NCBI GenBank assembly: GCA_036867785.1
Contig: CP145415.1
Location: 1 to 64,000 of the forward strand
Direction of reading: 5' to 3'
Length of the DNA: 64,000 nucleotides
Source of the DNA: Plasmodiophora brassicae
Taxonomy: Eukaryota > Endomyxa: Phytomyxea > Phytomyxea > Plasmodiophorida
This document shows positions 44,643 through 55,971 of this stretch, one piece after another (the stretch's first letter is position 1; each line of letters opens with the position of its first letter). The notes under the pieces are model-generated. The model saw only the letters and a program-made list of their open reading frames with translations. It did not search any database and had not been told where the DNA came from. The position numbers and the translations under genes were made by a program.

Positions 44643-44800
44643 CGCTCCAGGAAATTGTTGATAATCGCAAACACTTCCTCAACAGACTGCATATTGCGAT
44701 TCAGCGAGCCCGCGAAATCATTTCGATCGAAGCCAAGCCGGTCCAACTCCGCCTTCAGTGCCGTCAAGCAGTATTCATGAGACTGACTAGTCTGCATAAT

Positions 44801-45690
44801 CCAATAGAGGTTGGCGTATCGCAGACAGCAGATGCGACACGATGCGCGAGGTATGGTCAACAACCAGCTCAGGGGCAACGCCGTCCCGGAGTCCGAGGCC
44901 TGGTTTTGGCGGTACCCGCGCAGTCCGTGTGAGTGATCGTCCCTCCAGTTATCGCTGTCCGTGGCCATGTCGGGATATGTAGCTATCGATACCGACGCCA
45001 GCCTGATTTCCATCTTTCGCTCATGCTCTGTTCATCTTCGTACGCTCCGGTATGCCCAATTCTTGCGTCAAGGGACATTCCTTCTCCAGGCCTTCCTTCG
45101 GAATCAGCCGGGCCTTCGGACGGCGACCTGGGTCGCCGAAAACGGCATTTTCTGGAACCCGGGTTCCTGGCTTGAATTATGTCCTCTGAAGCAGCGCTGC
45201 CCCATCTACGACGCGTCGACCAGCGCAGAATCAACCAAGGTCCGATGAGGGTCTTTGTTGATTCTGGTTGTCAATCGCTGAAATAAACAAAGATCAGCAA
45301 CGCCGCCGCGATAGTCGGCCGGGCCGGCAGGGGCTGCCAGTCGCTGCAAGCACGATGAGGCACGCGCGCGATGATGCGTGTACCCGTGCTTTATTTATTT
45401 TGTGATGTATAGAGCCTTGTTCTTCTACGTGAACATTTGCCGCTGCCCAGCGGGTCTAACGAAGCGTCGAGGTTTGTTAATTTTGAGCCGGTGTGTGTTT
45501 GTGCAAGAAGATGTCACTGCTTTATTTGTCAAGTGCATCTGATGAGCTCTGCCAACCAACACGAAACCTGGCACCACACTGTAGGTAGAGGTGTGCACAG
45601 CAGGTCAGCAGTTCCGGTCTGGTCGAGTGTGTGCGTTTTTTGGGGGGAGGCGGGCCGTTGGAGAAGTGGAGCGCGGTGAACGCGGTCGTT
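44801..45690. other. Mostly unassigned interval
   Basis: About 0.9 kb. Short frames only; T-rich segment near 45390-45425. Contains the promoter of the QCR9-like gene; no element identified. Confidence 0.4.
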
Positions 45691-46164
45691 ATGAGGCGCG
45701 CCGCGGCGATGGTGATGATGCGGGCGGGGCCGAGCGTCCGAGTCGGTGCGCGTCGGTACGCGTCCGGATCGGCGGTGCTCGAGGGCGTCTACAATCGGTT
45801 CATGAAGTCGAACGTGGCGTACGTCACGTCCATCATCGTACGCAGAGGGGCGATGCGGCGAGCGTGCTGAATCTAACTCGATGTGCCGCCTGTTGGGCAG
45901 ATGGTTGGCGTTATCGTTGAGCAGCTGTACGATCGCGGCTTCGACTCGCTTTGGAAGTACCATAACCGTGGCGTATGCTCACGCAAGCGGCCCGCTGCTG
46001 ATGAATGTAATGACCGCTGTGTTGTATGCCAGAAACTCTTCGAGGATATGATCCATCACGCCGTTGTCGAACAGCCCGAAGAGGAGGAGGAGGAGGACGT
46101 GGAGGAGCATCAGCAGGACGAGGATGCCGGTGCGGCCGCCGCGGACGGTCAAGAGGACGAGTAA
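45691..46164 (+). CDS. QCR9: Cytochrome bc1 complex subunit QCR9/UQCR10-like, acidic tail
   Basis: Three exons: 45691-45837, 45901-45972, 46033-46164; 116 residues. Small inner-membrane subunit of respiratory complex III. N-terminal Arg/Ala/Met-rich presequence (MRRAAAMVMMRAGPSVRVGA..RRYAS), then the family core VYNRFMKSNVAYVTSII, one membrane helix MVGVIVEQLYDRGFDSLW, and the invariant-like KYHNRGKLFEDM (W-x-x-x-N-x-G-K). After it comes ~30 residues dominated by Glu and Asp, absent from ordinary family members (about 55-65 residues). The donor GTATGC at 45973 falls inside the conserved NRG-K motif, which fixes the splice. Confidence 0.88.
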
Positions 46165-46364
46165 GACGGCCCACGTGGCAGGGCGACCACAGCGAGCGTT
46201 TAGGGCCGGACCCAACCAACTAAACGTCTAGATTGGCGGATCAGGTTGAGACGTGACGGGCCATTCCTGGATAGCATTTGCAGCGTGGAGCCCTCGTCGG
46301 GCCATGCGCGTATGCGATGTACCTGCCTAGGCAGCAGGACACGCCCGTCCGGGACGACGACGTG

Positions 46365-47899
46365 TCAGACAGACCACCAGAAGTTCACAGAGAAGCTTGC
46401 AGATAGCGATTCGACGTAGTGCCACATGCTGTACGATCCAGAACGGGTCAGTGACACACCGACGATCGCCATTCACGAGGGACGCCAGGTACCCTTTCGG
46501 GATGAACAGCATATCGCCCTGATTGAGGGTCGTTTCGAAGCACGGGACCGTATCGAACAGGGGAAAGCGGTCCCGATCCGGGTTGGCCAGGTCAACCTCG
46601 CTTGTGTTGGGCATGTCTTGCCGGGGATGCACCCGGGGCGTGTCCGCTGCGAAATAGAGTCGCACGTATTTACTGCCGAAGACCTGCATGTGCCGAGGTT
46701 CAGCGAAAGCAGGAGCGGCATGGTGCGATGCGCACACAGGTACCTGACAAAGAAGGTTGTCTTCTGGATCCGTATGGAGAGGCGTTTGAGTCCCAGCTGG
46801 ACCGAACCATACTGAAGAACGGACAACAGGCTCTTCTGCATCGAACGCTACTACAATCGATGACGTTAAGAGCGGCCACAACAGAGAGAGAGCGAGTAAG
46901 GTACCGATGCAGTAATCGGGAATAGGAGCATCGTGGCGCAGTTCAGGAACCTGTTCGAACAGGTCGTGCTGGGCCAAATAATGGACGGGACCAGTGCTGT
47001 CCACCAGGACATGATTATCGATGAACTCGGCAATGGTCATGAGCGTAGGGCGCCACACCGGGTCATGCGTGTAACTTCGTCCCGATTCGACAGGCACCGT
47101 GCGGAACCCCTGCACGCTCGTCAGACGCCACCAGGACGTTATAACGCACGCGACCTGCGTCGCCCTACCATGGCTCGTTTTAGGTAGTTCATATCGGAAA
47201 ACGGCCGCTGGTTGACACAGGGCCACCCAGCCATGCCTCCCTCGATGACGACTGGACGACAGCCGTGGACCTGGGAACGATGAGCACAGGTGGTAGAACG
47301 CACACGATACGCAGATGACGCGTACGAAGTCTCGCTGAAACCGAAACAGGTCGCATTGGAACACCCGGGGTACAGGACTTCGGGTTCGAGCGGGAATCGC
47401 ACGAGGTGTACGCTGCGTCTTCGTGTTTACGTACAACGGCTGTTTGGACACCCGGGACGACAACACGTGAGAAATGCGAGCTGAGCGATATTAGTGTACC
47501 GGCAATCTTGAGAGCATCAAAACGCATCGCGGGCGCACCTGCTGACGATTTCAGCTCGTCACGAAAGAGACAGGCACCAAACAAGAGTGCCATGTCGATG
47601 GTCCGTAAGGCGTCTTGCTCCCGTAGAGCAGGATCGCCCAGCATGCGGATTGACGCAATAGTGTACAGGTCGCGCCATTCGATCCACACCTGATCCCATG
47701 GTCCACGATGGATCTCGGAATATGCAAGCGATCGAAACTCATGTGCGCCGTCCTCAAGTGACGTCAGCAATCGTCCCGCCACATCGCCTCGTCCTACATT
47801 CGGTATCAAAGGCAAGCTAAAGAGCAATGCATATTTGCGGTAGACCTTGCAAACGGAATCGCTCCGATAGTTCGTGGGTTGCGCGCTGAAACGCTGCAT
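46365..47899 (-). CDS. KDM8: JmjC-domain oxygenase, KDM8/JMJD5-like
   Basis: Fe(II)/2-oxoglutarate hydroxylase or demethylase. Exons (5' to 3'): 47465-47899, 47326-47412, 47169-47270, 46905-47109, 46744-46850, 46493-46683, 46365-46428; 396 residues (human ~416). N-terminal helical part IHRGPWDQVWIEWRDLY, then VVIEGGMAGWP, FRTVPVESGRSYT, VHYLAQHDLFEQVPELRHDA, VWFGPAGTQTPLHTDPEDNL (iron ligands His~302, Asp~304), VFGSKYVRLYFAAD, MPNTSEVDLANPDRDRFPLF, GDMLFIPKGMWHYVESLSAS (third ligand His~379) and the terminal FSVNFWW. Intron 47413-47464 is the weakest call. Divergent from the LRR gene with ~120 bp between start codons. Confidence 0.9.
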
Positions 47900-48018
47900 T
47901 GTTGACGGTGATGGCAGACATAGGTAACGACGATGTGCTTCAAGCAGCACGGAGTCCGCGACGGAGTCCGTGGCGGAGCCCGACATTGGGGACCAGCGCG
48001 CCGTGCCTACCTGCCGTC

Positions 48019-49306
48019 ATGAGGACGCTGAACGCCCTGACCGCGTCCGTCTGCAGCGGCGGTAAAGACCACCGCACGATAACGGTTCTGGACGCCAAGG
48101 GGAGGAACTTTGCTGAACTCGACGATATCAGTGAACTGCAGCTCTTGAAACGCGTTGTTCTGGATAACAATGAAATCACGTCCTTGGCGGGGTTGAAGGA
48201 TAACACGGACCTGGAGAGCGTGTCCGCCAGGAACAATGCCATCAGCGAGGTCAACCCAGCCGACATGGCCGGGTGGACACGGTTAGTGTTTTTGGATCTC
48301 AGCCACAACAAGCTGACGCAGCTGGAGGTAACCGACCCACCCGGTTTGGGCTGGTCGCCAAGCGCTCTAACACGTTCTCGTGCCAGGCTCTGCCGCGATT
48401 CGAACATCTACGTGCCTTGCTCCTCAATAACAATGCCCTTCGCACCCTGCCGAAACTGGCCGGGCTGCCTGCTCTGAAAAAGGTCATGGTGTCGCACAAT
48501 CAGCTGGAAACGCTGGATTGGTGTCTGTGGGCCTCTCTGCAATCGTCAGTGTACAGTCAGTGCCTTACCTGTCAACCGTCTCATCTCGTCGTCTGCATAG
48601 ACTGGAAGCCCTGTCGGCATCGGGGAACCTGCTAAAGACACTGCCCTCGTCCATGTCGAAGTTGCATTCGCTGACGAACCTGCGGTTGAACCGCAACCGA
48701 TTCACAACCGTGCCCGCCTGTATTGCTCAGATGTCGCGCCTCGCCTTACTCGACCTCGGCAATAACCGCATCGCGACACTGGATTCGCTGCGGGAGACGC
48801 TGGCCCATCTGCCTGCGCTGCGCAACCTGAACCTTCAGGGCAACCCGGTCTGCGATCTCGACGAATACCATGACGCCATCAGGAACATGCTGCCGAACCT
48901 GCAAGTCCTCGACGGTGGGGCAGTCGATCGCGCACGTCCAGCAAAGCGGCAGAAAGTCGTTGTGGACGACGCCATCGACTTTGAAGAGTTTGCCGCCAAG
49001 CCGAAGGCCAGCAAGCCTGACCAGGCACCGGCGCAACCGGCAAAGGCCTTGGAGGTTCGCGTGATTGTCAAGAAGGTGGCGGCGCCCGCCACGGGAACGG
49101 ATGCGATCCGACATGCACTAGGCGACCTGGAGCGTCTGAACGCCGTCATTGGCCTGAACAGCGGCAACGCCTGGGAGGACGATGACGACTCGCAACGGTC
49201 GGGCGGCGTCGACCGTGAGCAGGCGGCCGCCACGTCGAACGCGTCGTGCCAGGCGGGCAAGAAGCGCCGGCGCCAGAAGAAGAAGAAGACAGGTGTCGCC
49301 CAATAG
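48019..49306 (+). CDS. Leucine-rich-repeat protein with basic C-terminal tail
   Basis: Exons 48019-48327, 48387-~48526, 48601-49306; about 385 residues. An earlier in-frame start near 47911 exists. Irregular SDS22-like LRRs: LQLLKRVVLDNNEITSLAGL, LVFLDLSHNKLTQLE, LRALLLNNNALRTLPKLAGL, LKKVMVSHNQLETLD, LEALSASGNLLKTLPSSM, LTNLRLNRNRFTTVPACI, LALLDLGNNRIATLD, LRNLNLQGNPVCDLDEYH. Then ~130 charged residues ending GKKRRRQKKKKTG, a likely nuclear/nucleolar signal or RNA-contact patch. Second intron position (about 48527-48600) is tentative because the GT nearest the LRR break would create a stop. Likely a scaffold; partner unknown. Confidence 0.8.
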
Positions 49307-49603
49307 AATTATTTATCGTTGCCGCACCCGTGAATGGTCTATGCGGCGTACATCCACCTGCGAACAGCTTTGCGGCCCCCCAAAAGTTGCGCGTTGCAGT
49401 GTCGCGGTAGTCCCCGCAGTGCGCAGAAACGGGACAGCAAAACGTGGTTTGCGCTGTGTGTGGGGCTGCGACCGGCTTGCAGATGAGGTCGAGTTGTTGA
49501 TGACCGCCCCATCTCGACAACCGAGAGGCGCATTTTTGCGCGGGGCGTCGGTCTGGTGTAAGTGCCAGCGGCGACGCCGGCCGCTCGACCACTGCGCGCC
49601 ACC

Positions 49604-52600
49604 ATGGCCATGCGGGGCCTGACCATGTTCATCACCGACATCCGGCAATGTACGTTGGCGCGGCGCGTCTGGCCGGCCGTCGTCGGGGGTGCTGACGGCG
49701 CTGGTGGCGTCGTCTGTAGGCGCGACAAAGGAAGAGGAGCAGAAGCGGATCGACAAGGAGCTGGGCAATATCCGGCAGAAGTTCGCGCAGACGAACATCG
49801 GCGGGTACCAGCTGAAGAAGTACGTCTGGAAGATCATCTACATGATGATGCTGGGCATCGACATCGACTTCGGGCACATGGAGTCCGTCAGCCTCATATC
49901 GCAGCCCAAGTACAGCGAGAAGAACGTCGGGTACGTCGCGTGCACGTTGATGCTCACCGAGCAGGTACGTATCGCCCTGCCTGACGACGTGGTCTGGTGT
50001 GTCACTGACCGCGCGCTCCTGCCCTCAGAACGACATCCTTCGTTTGATTATTCAGTCGGTGAAGAACGACCTGAACTCGAAGAACGAGAACTTCCAGTGC
50101 CTGGCGCTGACCTGCATTGCCAACGTGGGCGGGGAGGAGTTCGCCGAGAGTCTGGCGGCCGACGTGCAACGCCTGCTGGTGTCCGGCGCGTCCCGCGACT
50201 TTGTGAAGAAGAAGGCCGCCCTGTGCCTGCTGCGCCTGTTCCGCAAGTACCCGGAAGTGATCCAGACGGACGCGTGGGCGCCCAGGTTCGTCGACATGCT
50301 CGACAACACGAACCTGGGCGTCGTCCTCTGCGTCATGTCGCTGCTGTTGGGCCTGGCGTCGTACGACCCGGAACCGTACAGGGGCGCCGTCCAGAAATGC
50401 ATCAACTGGCTCGACAAGCTGCACGCGAAGGACATCGACCGCGGCTACATTTACTATTCGCAAGGGTGCCCCTGGCTGCAGGTCAAGATGCTGCGCTTCT
50501 TCCAGTTGTACCCGGCGCCGGAACAGCCGACGCTCTACTCCAGGTACGCGGTCGTCGTGCTGTTCGCCGTCTGTGCCGCGTTGTCCTCTGAATGGCTTGC
50601 AGGCTGTTGGGCCAGCTGGCCAGGCTGATCGAGGACTGCTCCAAGGAGCCGGCCGTTGCCAAGGCAGCGGGCGGGTCGTCAAAGCTGGTGAACAAGTCGA
50701 ATGCGGCGCACGCTGTCCTGTTCGAGACGATCAACGTGATCATGCATTACAACCTGGCCGGGACGCATGACCTGCTCGGCCGGGCGATCTCGCTGCTGGG
50801 CACGACGATCGCCGTGTCGGACCCGAACCTCAGGTCGATCTCGCTGGAGACCATGGCGCGCCTGTCGAAGATCCCCGGGACGCTGGACGCGATCAAGACG
50901 CACCAGGCCATGATCATCACGCTGCTGAAGGACACGGATCTGTTCATCAAGAAGCGCGCGCTCGACCTGCTGTTCAATATGTGCGACGCGACCAACTCGG
51001 CCGAGATTGTTATGGAGCTGCTGACGTCGCTGGCCGACGCCGAGTATGCCATCCGCGAGGAGATGGTGCTCAAGATTGCGATTCTGGCCGAGAACTTCGC
51101 CATGGACGACCGGTGGTACATTGACGTCATCCTGAAGCTGATCCAGCTCGCCGGGGACTTCGTCTCGAATGACATTTGGCATCGGGTCATCCAGGTCGTG
51201 ACGAACAACGACAACCTGCAGGCGTACGCAGCGCAGGTGAGGGGGGTTGTTCACGCGCGGAACGTTGCACCCGCTAACTGGATCGCCTGCAGGCATGCTA
51301 CGACGCCCTGGGCAAGCCCAAATCGCATGAGACGCTCGTGAAGCTGGGCGGGTACCTGCTCGGCGAGTTCGGGCACATGATCGAAGAGCACGCCCCTTCG
51401 AAATCGCAGTTCACCCTGCTGTATGCCAGGTTCGCGACCGCGCCCTGGCCGACGCAAGCGCTGCTGCTCAATACGTTCATGAAGATGTGGAACCTGTACC
51501 CACATCTGAAGTCGACCATCCTGAAAGTCATGCAACCGTAAGCGCGCGCTGCTGAGTTGGTGGCGTGGACCTCCCAAGTCACGCTTGATGTGACCCGCTG
51601 GTTCAGGTTCCGGTCGTACATTGACGACGAACTCCAGCAGCGCTCCGTCGAGTATACGGAAATGCTGGGCTTTGACAACCAAGAGCTAATGGTATGTGTT
51701 GCAGCAGCGCGCGGTTTCATTGAATCACTCAACATATATTTATTGGGCAGTCGTGTGTCTGGGAGATGATGCCGCCGTTCCCCGAAAGATCGTCCGCTCT
51801 GGTGCAACTCATGCGAGCGAAGGAAGAAAGAGCGCCCAGGAAGGTCCGCTTGCAGGCATTCCGTTCAGGCGTCTTATGGGGGCAACTAACACCAAGGATA
51901 GGCGGACCAGGCACATGAAGACACGGATGATGACGACGAGGACGAAGACGAAAATGAGGACGACGATGAAGAAGGCGACCGCCATGGTAAATCCAAAGGG
52001 AAGTCGGCTGCCTCGGGGAAGAAGGTCAGCTGTGCGACTGGGCCTCACTAGCCTGCACTGACGCTCTGTACAACAGGCCGTCAGCGACGAAGACGAGGAA
52101 GAGGTTCGGGTTGCGCTGACGCTCGGCGTTCCGTTCTGACCGTTCCCTCTGTTCAGTCTGAGGAGGAGGATGACGACGACGACGACCAGGACGAAGACAC
52201 CGAAGAAGAGACTGAATCAGATCGCAGCCCGTCGCCGCAGAACGCGGTCGGGTACGTTTCGCCAATTGCTGACCGTATTGTTAATCATTAGACAGGTTCG
52301 CGACCTCCTGTCTATTGACGATCTACTCGGAGGGAGCAGTGCGGCCGCAGCGGCCCAGACGGCTTCTCTTGCCCCACAGGACCCGGCGCTGACCCGGAAC
52401 ATCCTCTTAACAGGCAAGGGCGTCCTGTACGAGTGCGACTTCCTGCAGGTCGGTTGCATGGTGCAAGTCGACGGGAGCCCTCAGGCGAAAATGATCCTGT
52501 ACTTTGGCAATAAGTCCACTACTGCGCCTCTTGTCAACGTCAATCTGGCCATACCGGCCAACAAAGGTTGCCATCGGTACCCAGCGGAGATCGATTCGTC

Positions 52601-53166
52601 CGGTGCTGAACCGCCGCTGCCTTGCAGGCGCGCGAGCCCAACTTCGACCGGAGGGTCCGTTCTCTGTACAGCCGAAGACCCAGGACCCGCTGTACCTGCT
52701 CTGGCAGGTGGCACAGCCGTTCCCGGCCCTGCCGACGGCCACACTGTCCCTGACGTACCAAGGAACGCCCTTCCAGCTCGACATTGCCCTCCCCGTGGCC
52801 ATCTCCCTGTTCTCATCGCCAATGTCCATGTCCAGTCAAGGTTTCTTCGACGCGTGGCAGTCGCTGAGTGCCAACGAGCACCGGTTCATGCTCCAGTCGC
52901 ACGACGGGTCGTCGTTCACGCTGGCCGGTGTAGCGCAACTCGTTTCCAACTCGCTACGACTGCAGGTCGTCGCCGATGCCGACCCGTCCGGGCAGTCTGT
53001 CGTCGGCGCCGGCAACTTTGCGCACCTGGGCCCGGGTGGCTCGTCGTCCCTGGCGCCCATGCTGCTGCGCATCGAGGTCCGGGATGCCGCCATGCGGGTC
53101 ACGGCCCGATCCAACCATCGCATCGTCAACGCCGCCATCGAGTCCACGTTCAAGGCCGTCTTCTAG
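49604..53166 (+). CDS. AP2A: AP-2 complex alpha-adaptin
   Basis: Large subunit of the clathrin adaptor at the plasma membrane. Twelve exons: 49604-49649, 49720-49964, 50029-50543, 50603-51236, 51293-51537, 51607-51691, 51751-51843, 51902-52024, 52077-52109, 52157-52251, 52292-52566, 52628-53166; 975 residues, like the human protein. Trunk: MRGLTMFITDIRQ, EEEQKRIDKELGNIRQKF, LGIDIDFGHMESVSLIS, TCIANVGGEEFAE, AIREEMVLKIAILAENFA, GYLLGEFGHMIEE, MMPPFPERSSALV. Hinge: extremely acidic, D/E-rich, spread over four small exons, one only 11 codons. Ear: DLLSIDDLLGG, VLYECDFLQVGCMVQV and MILYFGNKST, then the platform subdomain to the stop. Intron 52252-52291 is only 40 nt. Confidence 0.95.
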
Positions 53167-53363
53167 TCGCTCCGTACGCTGTTGACAACCTGTATACACA
53201 GTCCTGTCCAGCAGTGTGGTTCGTCCTTGTCGCTGAGCAGCTGCGGTCCGCGTTACGCCGAAGGGTGGGGGGCACGCCGCGGAAGCCACTGGCGCACTTT
53301 GCATTGCGCCACTGTCGCGCACAACCGCGCTATATTAGGTTTTGGGGGAGGGGAGGTGCTGTT

Positions 53364-55465
53364 TCACATGACGGCGCAGTCGCCGTCCTTCTTCTTCCGG
53401 TGCCGGGGCGGCTGCGGCGGGGCGAACATCTCGAAATTGATGCCCTGGTCGGCGCGCATCATGACTTCGGTGATCTCGTTCTGGATCGCCGACGGCGACT
53501 TGTACGTGAAGTTGGCGATCGCCTTGTTGAACTCGGGCGTCAGCTTCACCTTCCTGTACTTGTCGTCGTCCTCCGTGTTGTACACGCCCTGCATCGATTC
53601 GGCGTTGACCCGGTCGCTCTGCGCGCGCCGCACGTTCAGCGCACGGCCCCGGCCGATCGCAGGCGACATTCGGCGGGCGTACCGTGGGGACGAACGGCGC
53701 GTCGATGTGGCCGGCCTCGATCAGGCCCCAGTCCGTGTTCTCGAACCACGGGTGCTGCTTGATCTGGTCGACGCCCTCCGCGCCGAGTCGGTGCTTCGGG
53801 TCCTTCTCGAGCAACCCCTTCAGCAGCGAGATGACGTCGCCCTGGAAGTACTCTGGCGGGTACACGGCCGTCGCGTTCAGCACGGCCTTATCCCGGTCGT
53901 CGTCGCCGCTGACCTTCTCGTCGAACGGCGCCTGTCAGTTGCCGTCAGACCAGAAGCCTAGGGGTGATCGTTCGCTGGCAACGGGGGGTACCCTTCCGCT
54001 CAGCATGCGGTAGATCAGGACGCCAAAGCTGAAGTAGTCGGCGGCCTTGTCGTACGGTTTGTCCTGGATGACCTCCGGGGCGATGTACCCGGGCGTGCCG
54101 GCGTACCCGCGAATGGGCTTCGTGCTCTGGACGGCCAGGCCCAGGTCGCTGATCTTGCAGTGGCCCTTATCGTCCAGCAGGACGTTCTCGAGCTTCAGGT
54201 CGCGGTAGATGATGCCCTTGCTGTGGATGTGGGTCAGGCCCAGCAGGATCTCGGCGGCGTAGAACCGGGCGCGCTCCTCCGGGAACTGCTTGTGCTCGTT
54301 GAGCTGGAAGCGCAGGTCGCCGCCCGTCATCAGGTCCAGCATGAAGTACAGGTTGTTCTTGTCCTCCAGGGCGTACTTGAGGCCGATGACGAACCGCGAG
54401 TCGACCGCGGCCAGCAGGTCCCGCTCCAGCATGATGTACTTGAGCGAGTTCGTCCCCTGGACGCGCTTCTTGTCGATCATCTTGGCCGCGTACATCGTCG
54501 ACGTGTCCATCTTGTTGCAGGCGCGCACCGTGCCGAACCCGCCGCGGCCCAGCACGCGCATCATGAAGAAGTCGTTGATGGTGATCGTCTTGCTCTCGTA
54601 GCTCTTCGCGCGAATGTACCGCTCGAAGAAGGGGCTGTTCAGGAACCGGGGGAACACATCGAACTGCAGGTCGTGCATGACCTCGCCCGAGATCTCGTCG
54701 AACATGGTCGACGGCGCCTGGCCGGACGCGACCAGGTCGATCGCCTTGGTCACGTTCGGCCCGTACACGCCGATCGAGTTCGTCATCGCCTGCAGCAGCG
54801 ACTGGTCTATGAGGATGGCACATGCGTCAGGGCGTGTCCGCACACGCGATGGGGGTCGAAGCGCGCGAACTCTGACGTGGTTGCGGGTTCGACGGCACCT
54901 CGACGACGTTGCTGTCGATGGGCAGCGGCTGCAGCAGGTTGCCGTTGTGGTTCGACGACTTGCCGACGTTCGGCGGCGGCTGCGACGAGTTGCGCCGCTC
55001 CAGCGTCATCTGCTCGAACACGCTCTGCCGCTTCCGGGGCGGCGGGTCGTTCGCGTCGCGCGCCACCAGGAACTCGTTGACGATGCGCTTGGCGACGGTG
55101 ACCCGGGCGGCCGGGTCCCTACGCGGCGGCGTATTAGGGCGCACGTCGTACATATATGGCCGGGCGTGCGGCCCCCCCGCCCACCTCATCTGCCTGAAGA
55201 TGTCGACGTCGGAGATGAAGAGCGCCTTGCTGACCGAGTACTCGGAGACGAGGAAGCACTTGATCAGGTAGTGGCCGGCGCGCTGCCCGAACACGACCTT
55301 GAACGTGAGCTCGTTGCTCGCCTTCAGCTGGGCGACCAGGTCGCCCAGCGTCGCGAACGGCGGCAGCTTGTCCAGCAGCTCCTGGGCGGCGTCGCTATCG
55401 TTGTTCTTGACGGCGCCCAGGTACGCATGGTTCTCCAGGATCTCGGTGATGTCGCCATCCAACAT
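53364..55465 (-). CDS. G-protein-coupled receptor kinase (GRK) with CaaX tail
   Basis: Exons (5' to 3'): 55185-55465, 54877-55118, 53992-54806, 53683-53931, 53364-53618; 613 residues. RGS-homology halves flank the kinase as in GRKs: ELTFKVVFGQRAGHYLIKCF and ISGEVMHDLQFDVFPRFLNS. AGC kinase: G-loop GRGGFGTV (~261), Lys ~283, catalytic YRDLKLEN (Asp ~377), the GRK-specific SDLGLA in place of DFG (~394), GTPGYIAPEV, EKDPKHRLG. The C terminus is RHRKKKDGDCAVM: a polybasic patch and a terminal CAVM CaaX box for prenylation, as in vertebrate visual GRKs. It would phosphorylate active receptors at the plasma membrane. Confidence 0.94.
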
Positions 55466-55971
55466 CTAGGCGCCGACGACGACGCGCCGTCGCCCGCAAT
55501 ATCCACCACGCACGGCCGGCAAGATTTGAACAACATCCAACGCGATCGGATCGGTGCCCGATATCTTCGTCGACGTACCACATCCGCCCGATCCCGGGGC
55601 ACCCGTACGTACGCCCAGGCGAGCCGGCATCCGCACCGTTGCCCGCATTGACGAGGCCCCTCCGCGCCAGTGCGATCGTTCCAGAAAAAACGCAACGAAC
55701 GTTCGGGGGGCGGGATGCCGGATGCAGCGCTGGTGCGCCGCGCTGGGGGCACCTACCCCGTAACGCGGTGACGTGACGCGTGCAGAAAAAAACAAACCAA
55801 CGTGCTGCATTTGGTCGTGCTTGGTGGAGTTTTTTCGGGCGCCTGCGACTGCGCCTGCGACTGCGTCGGCTCGCCGGCTGACGGGGCGAGGGAGGGGTCA
55901 TTCGGCATCCGGCGCGCGTTTGAGGCTGCGGTTTCGGAGGGGCGGAGCCGAGGGCGGGGCGACGTGCGTCC
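55466..55971. promoter_or_regulatory. Divergent intergenic region, GRK / exportin-7
   Basis: A 506-bp interval between divergent start codons, with short A-runs at 55686 and 55788. No specific motif found. Confidence 0.4.

Noticed and set aside
54160-55651. Long plus-strand frames (306 and 345 codons) opposite the GRK
   Set aside because: Antisense of a complete kinase gene; no domain, skewed Val/Arg/Asp composition.
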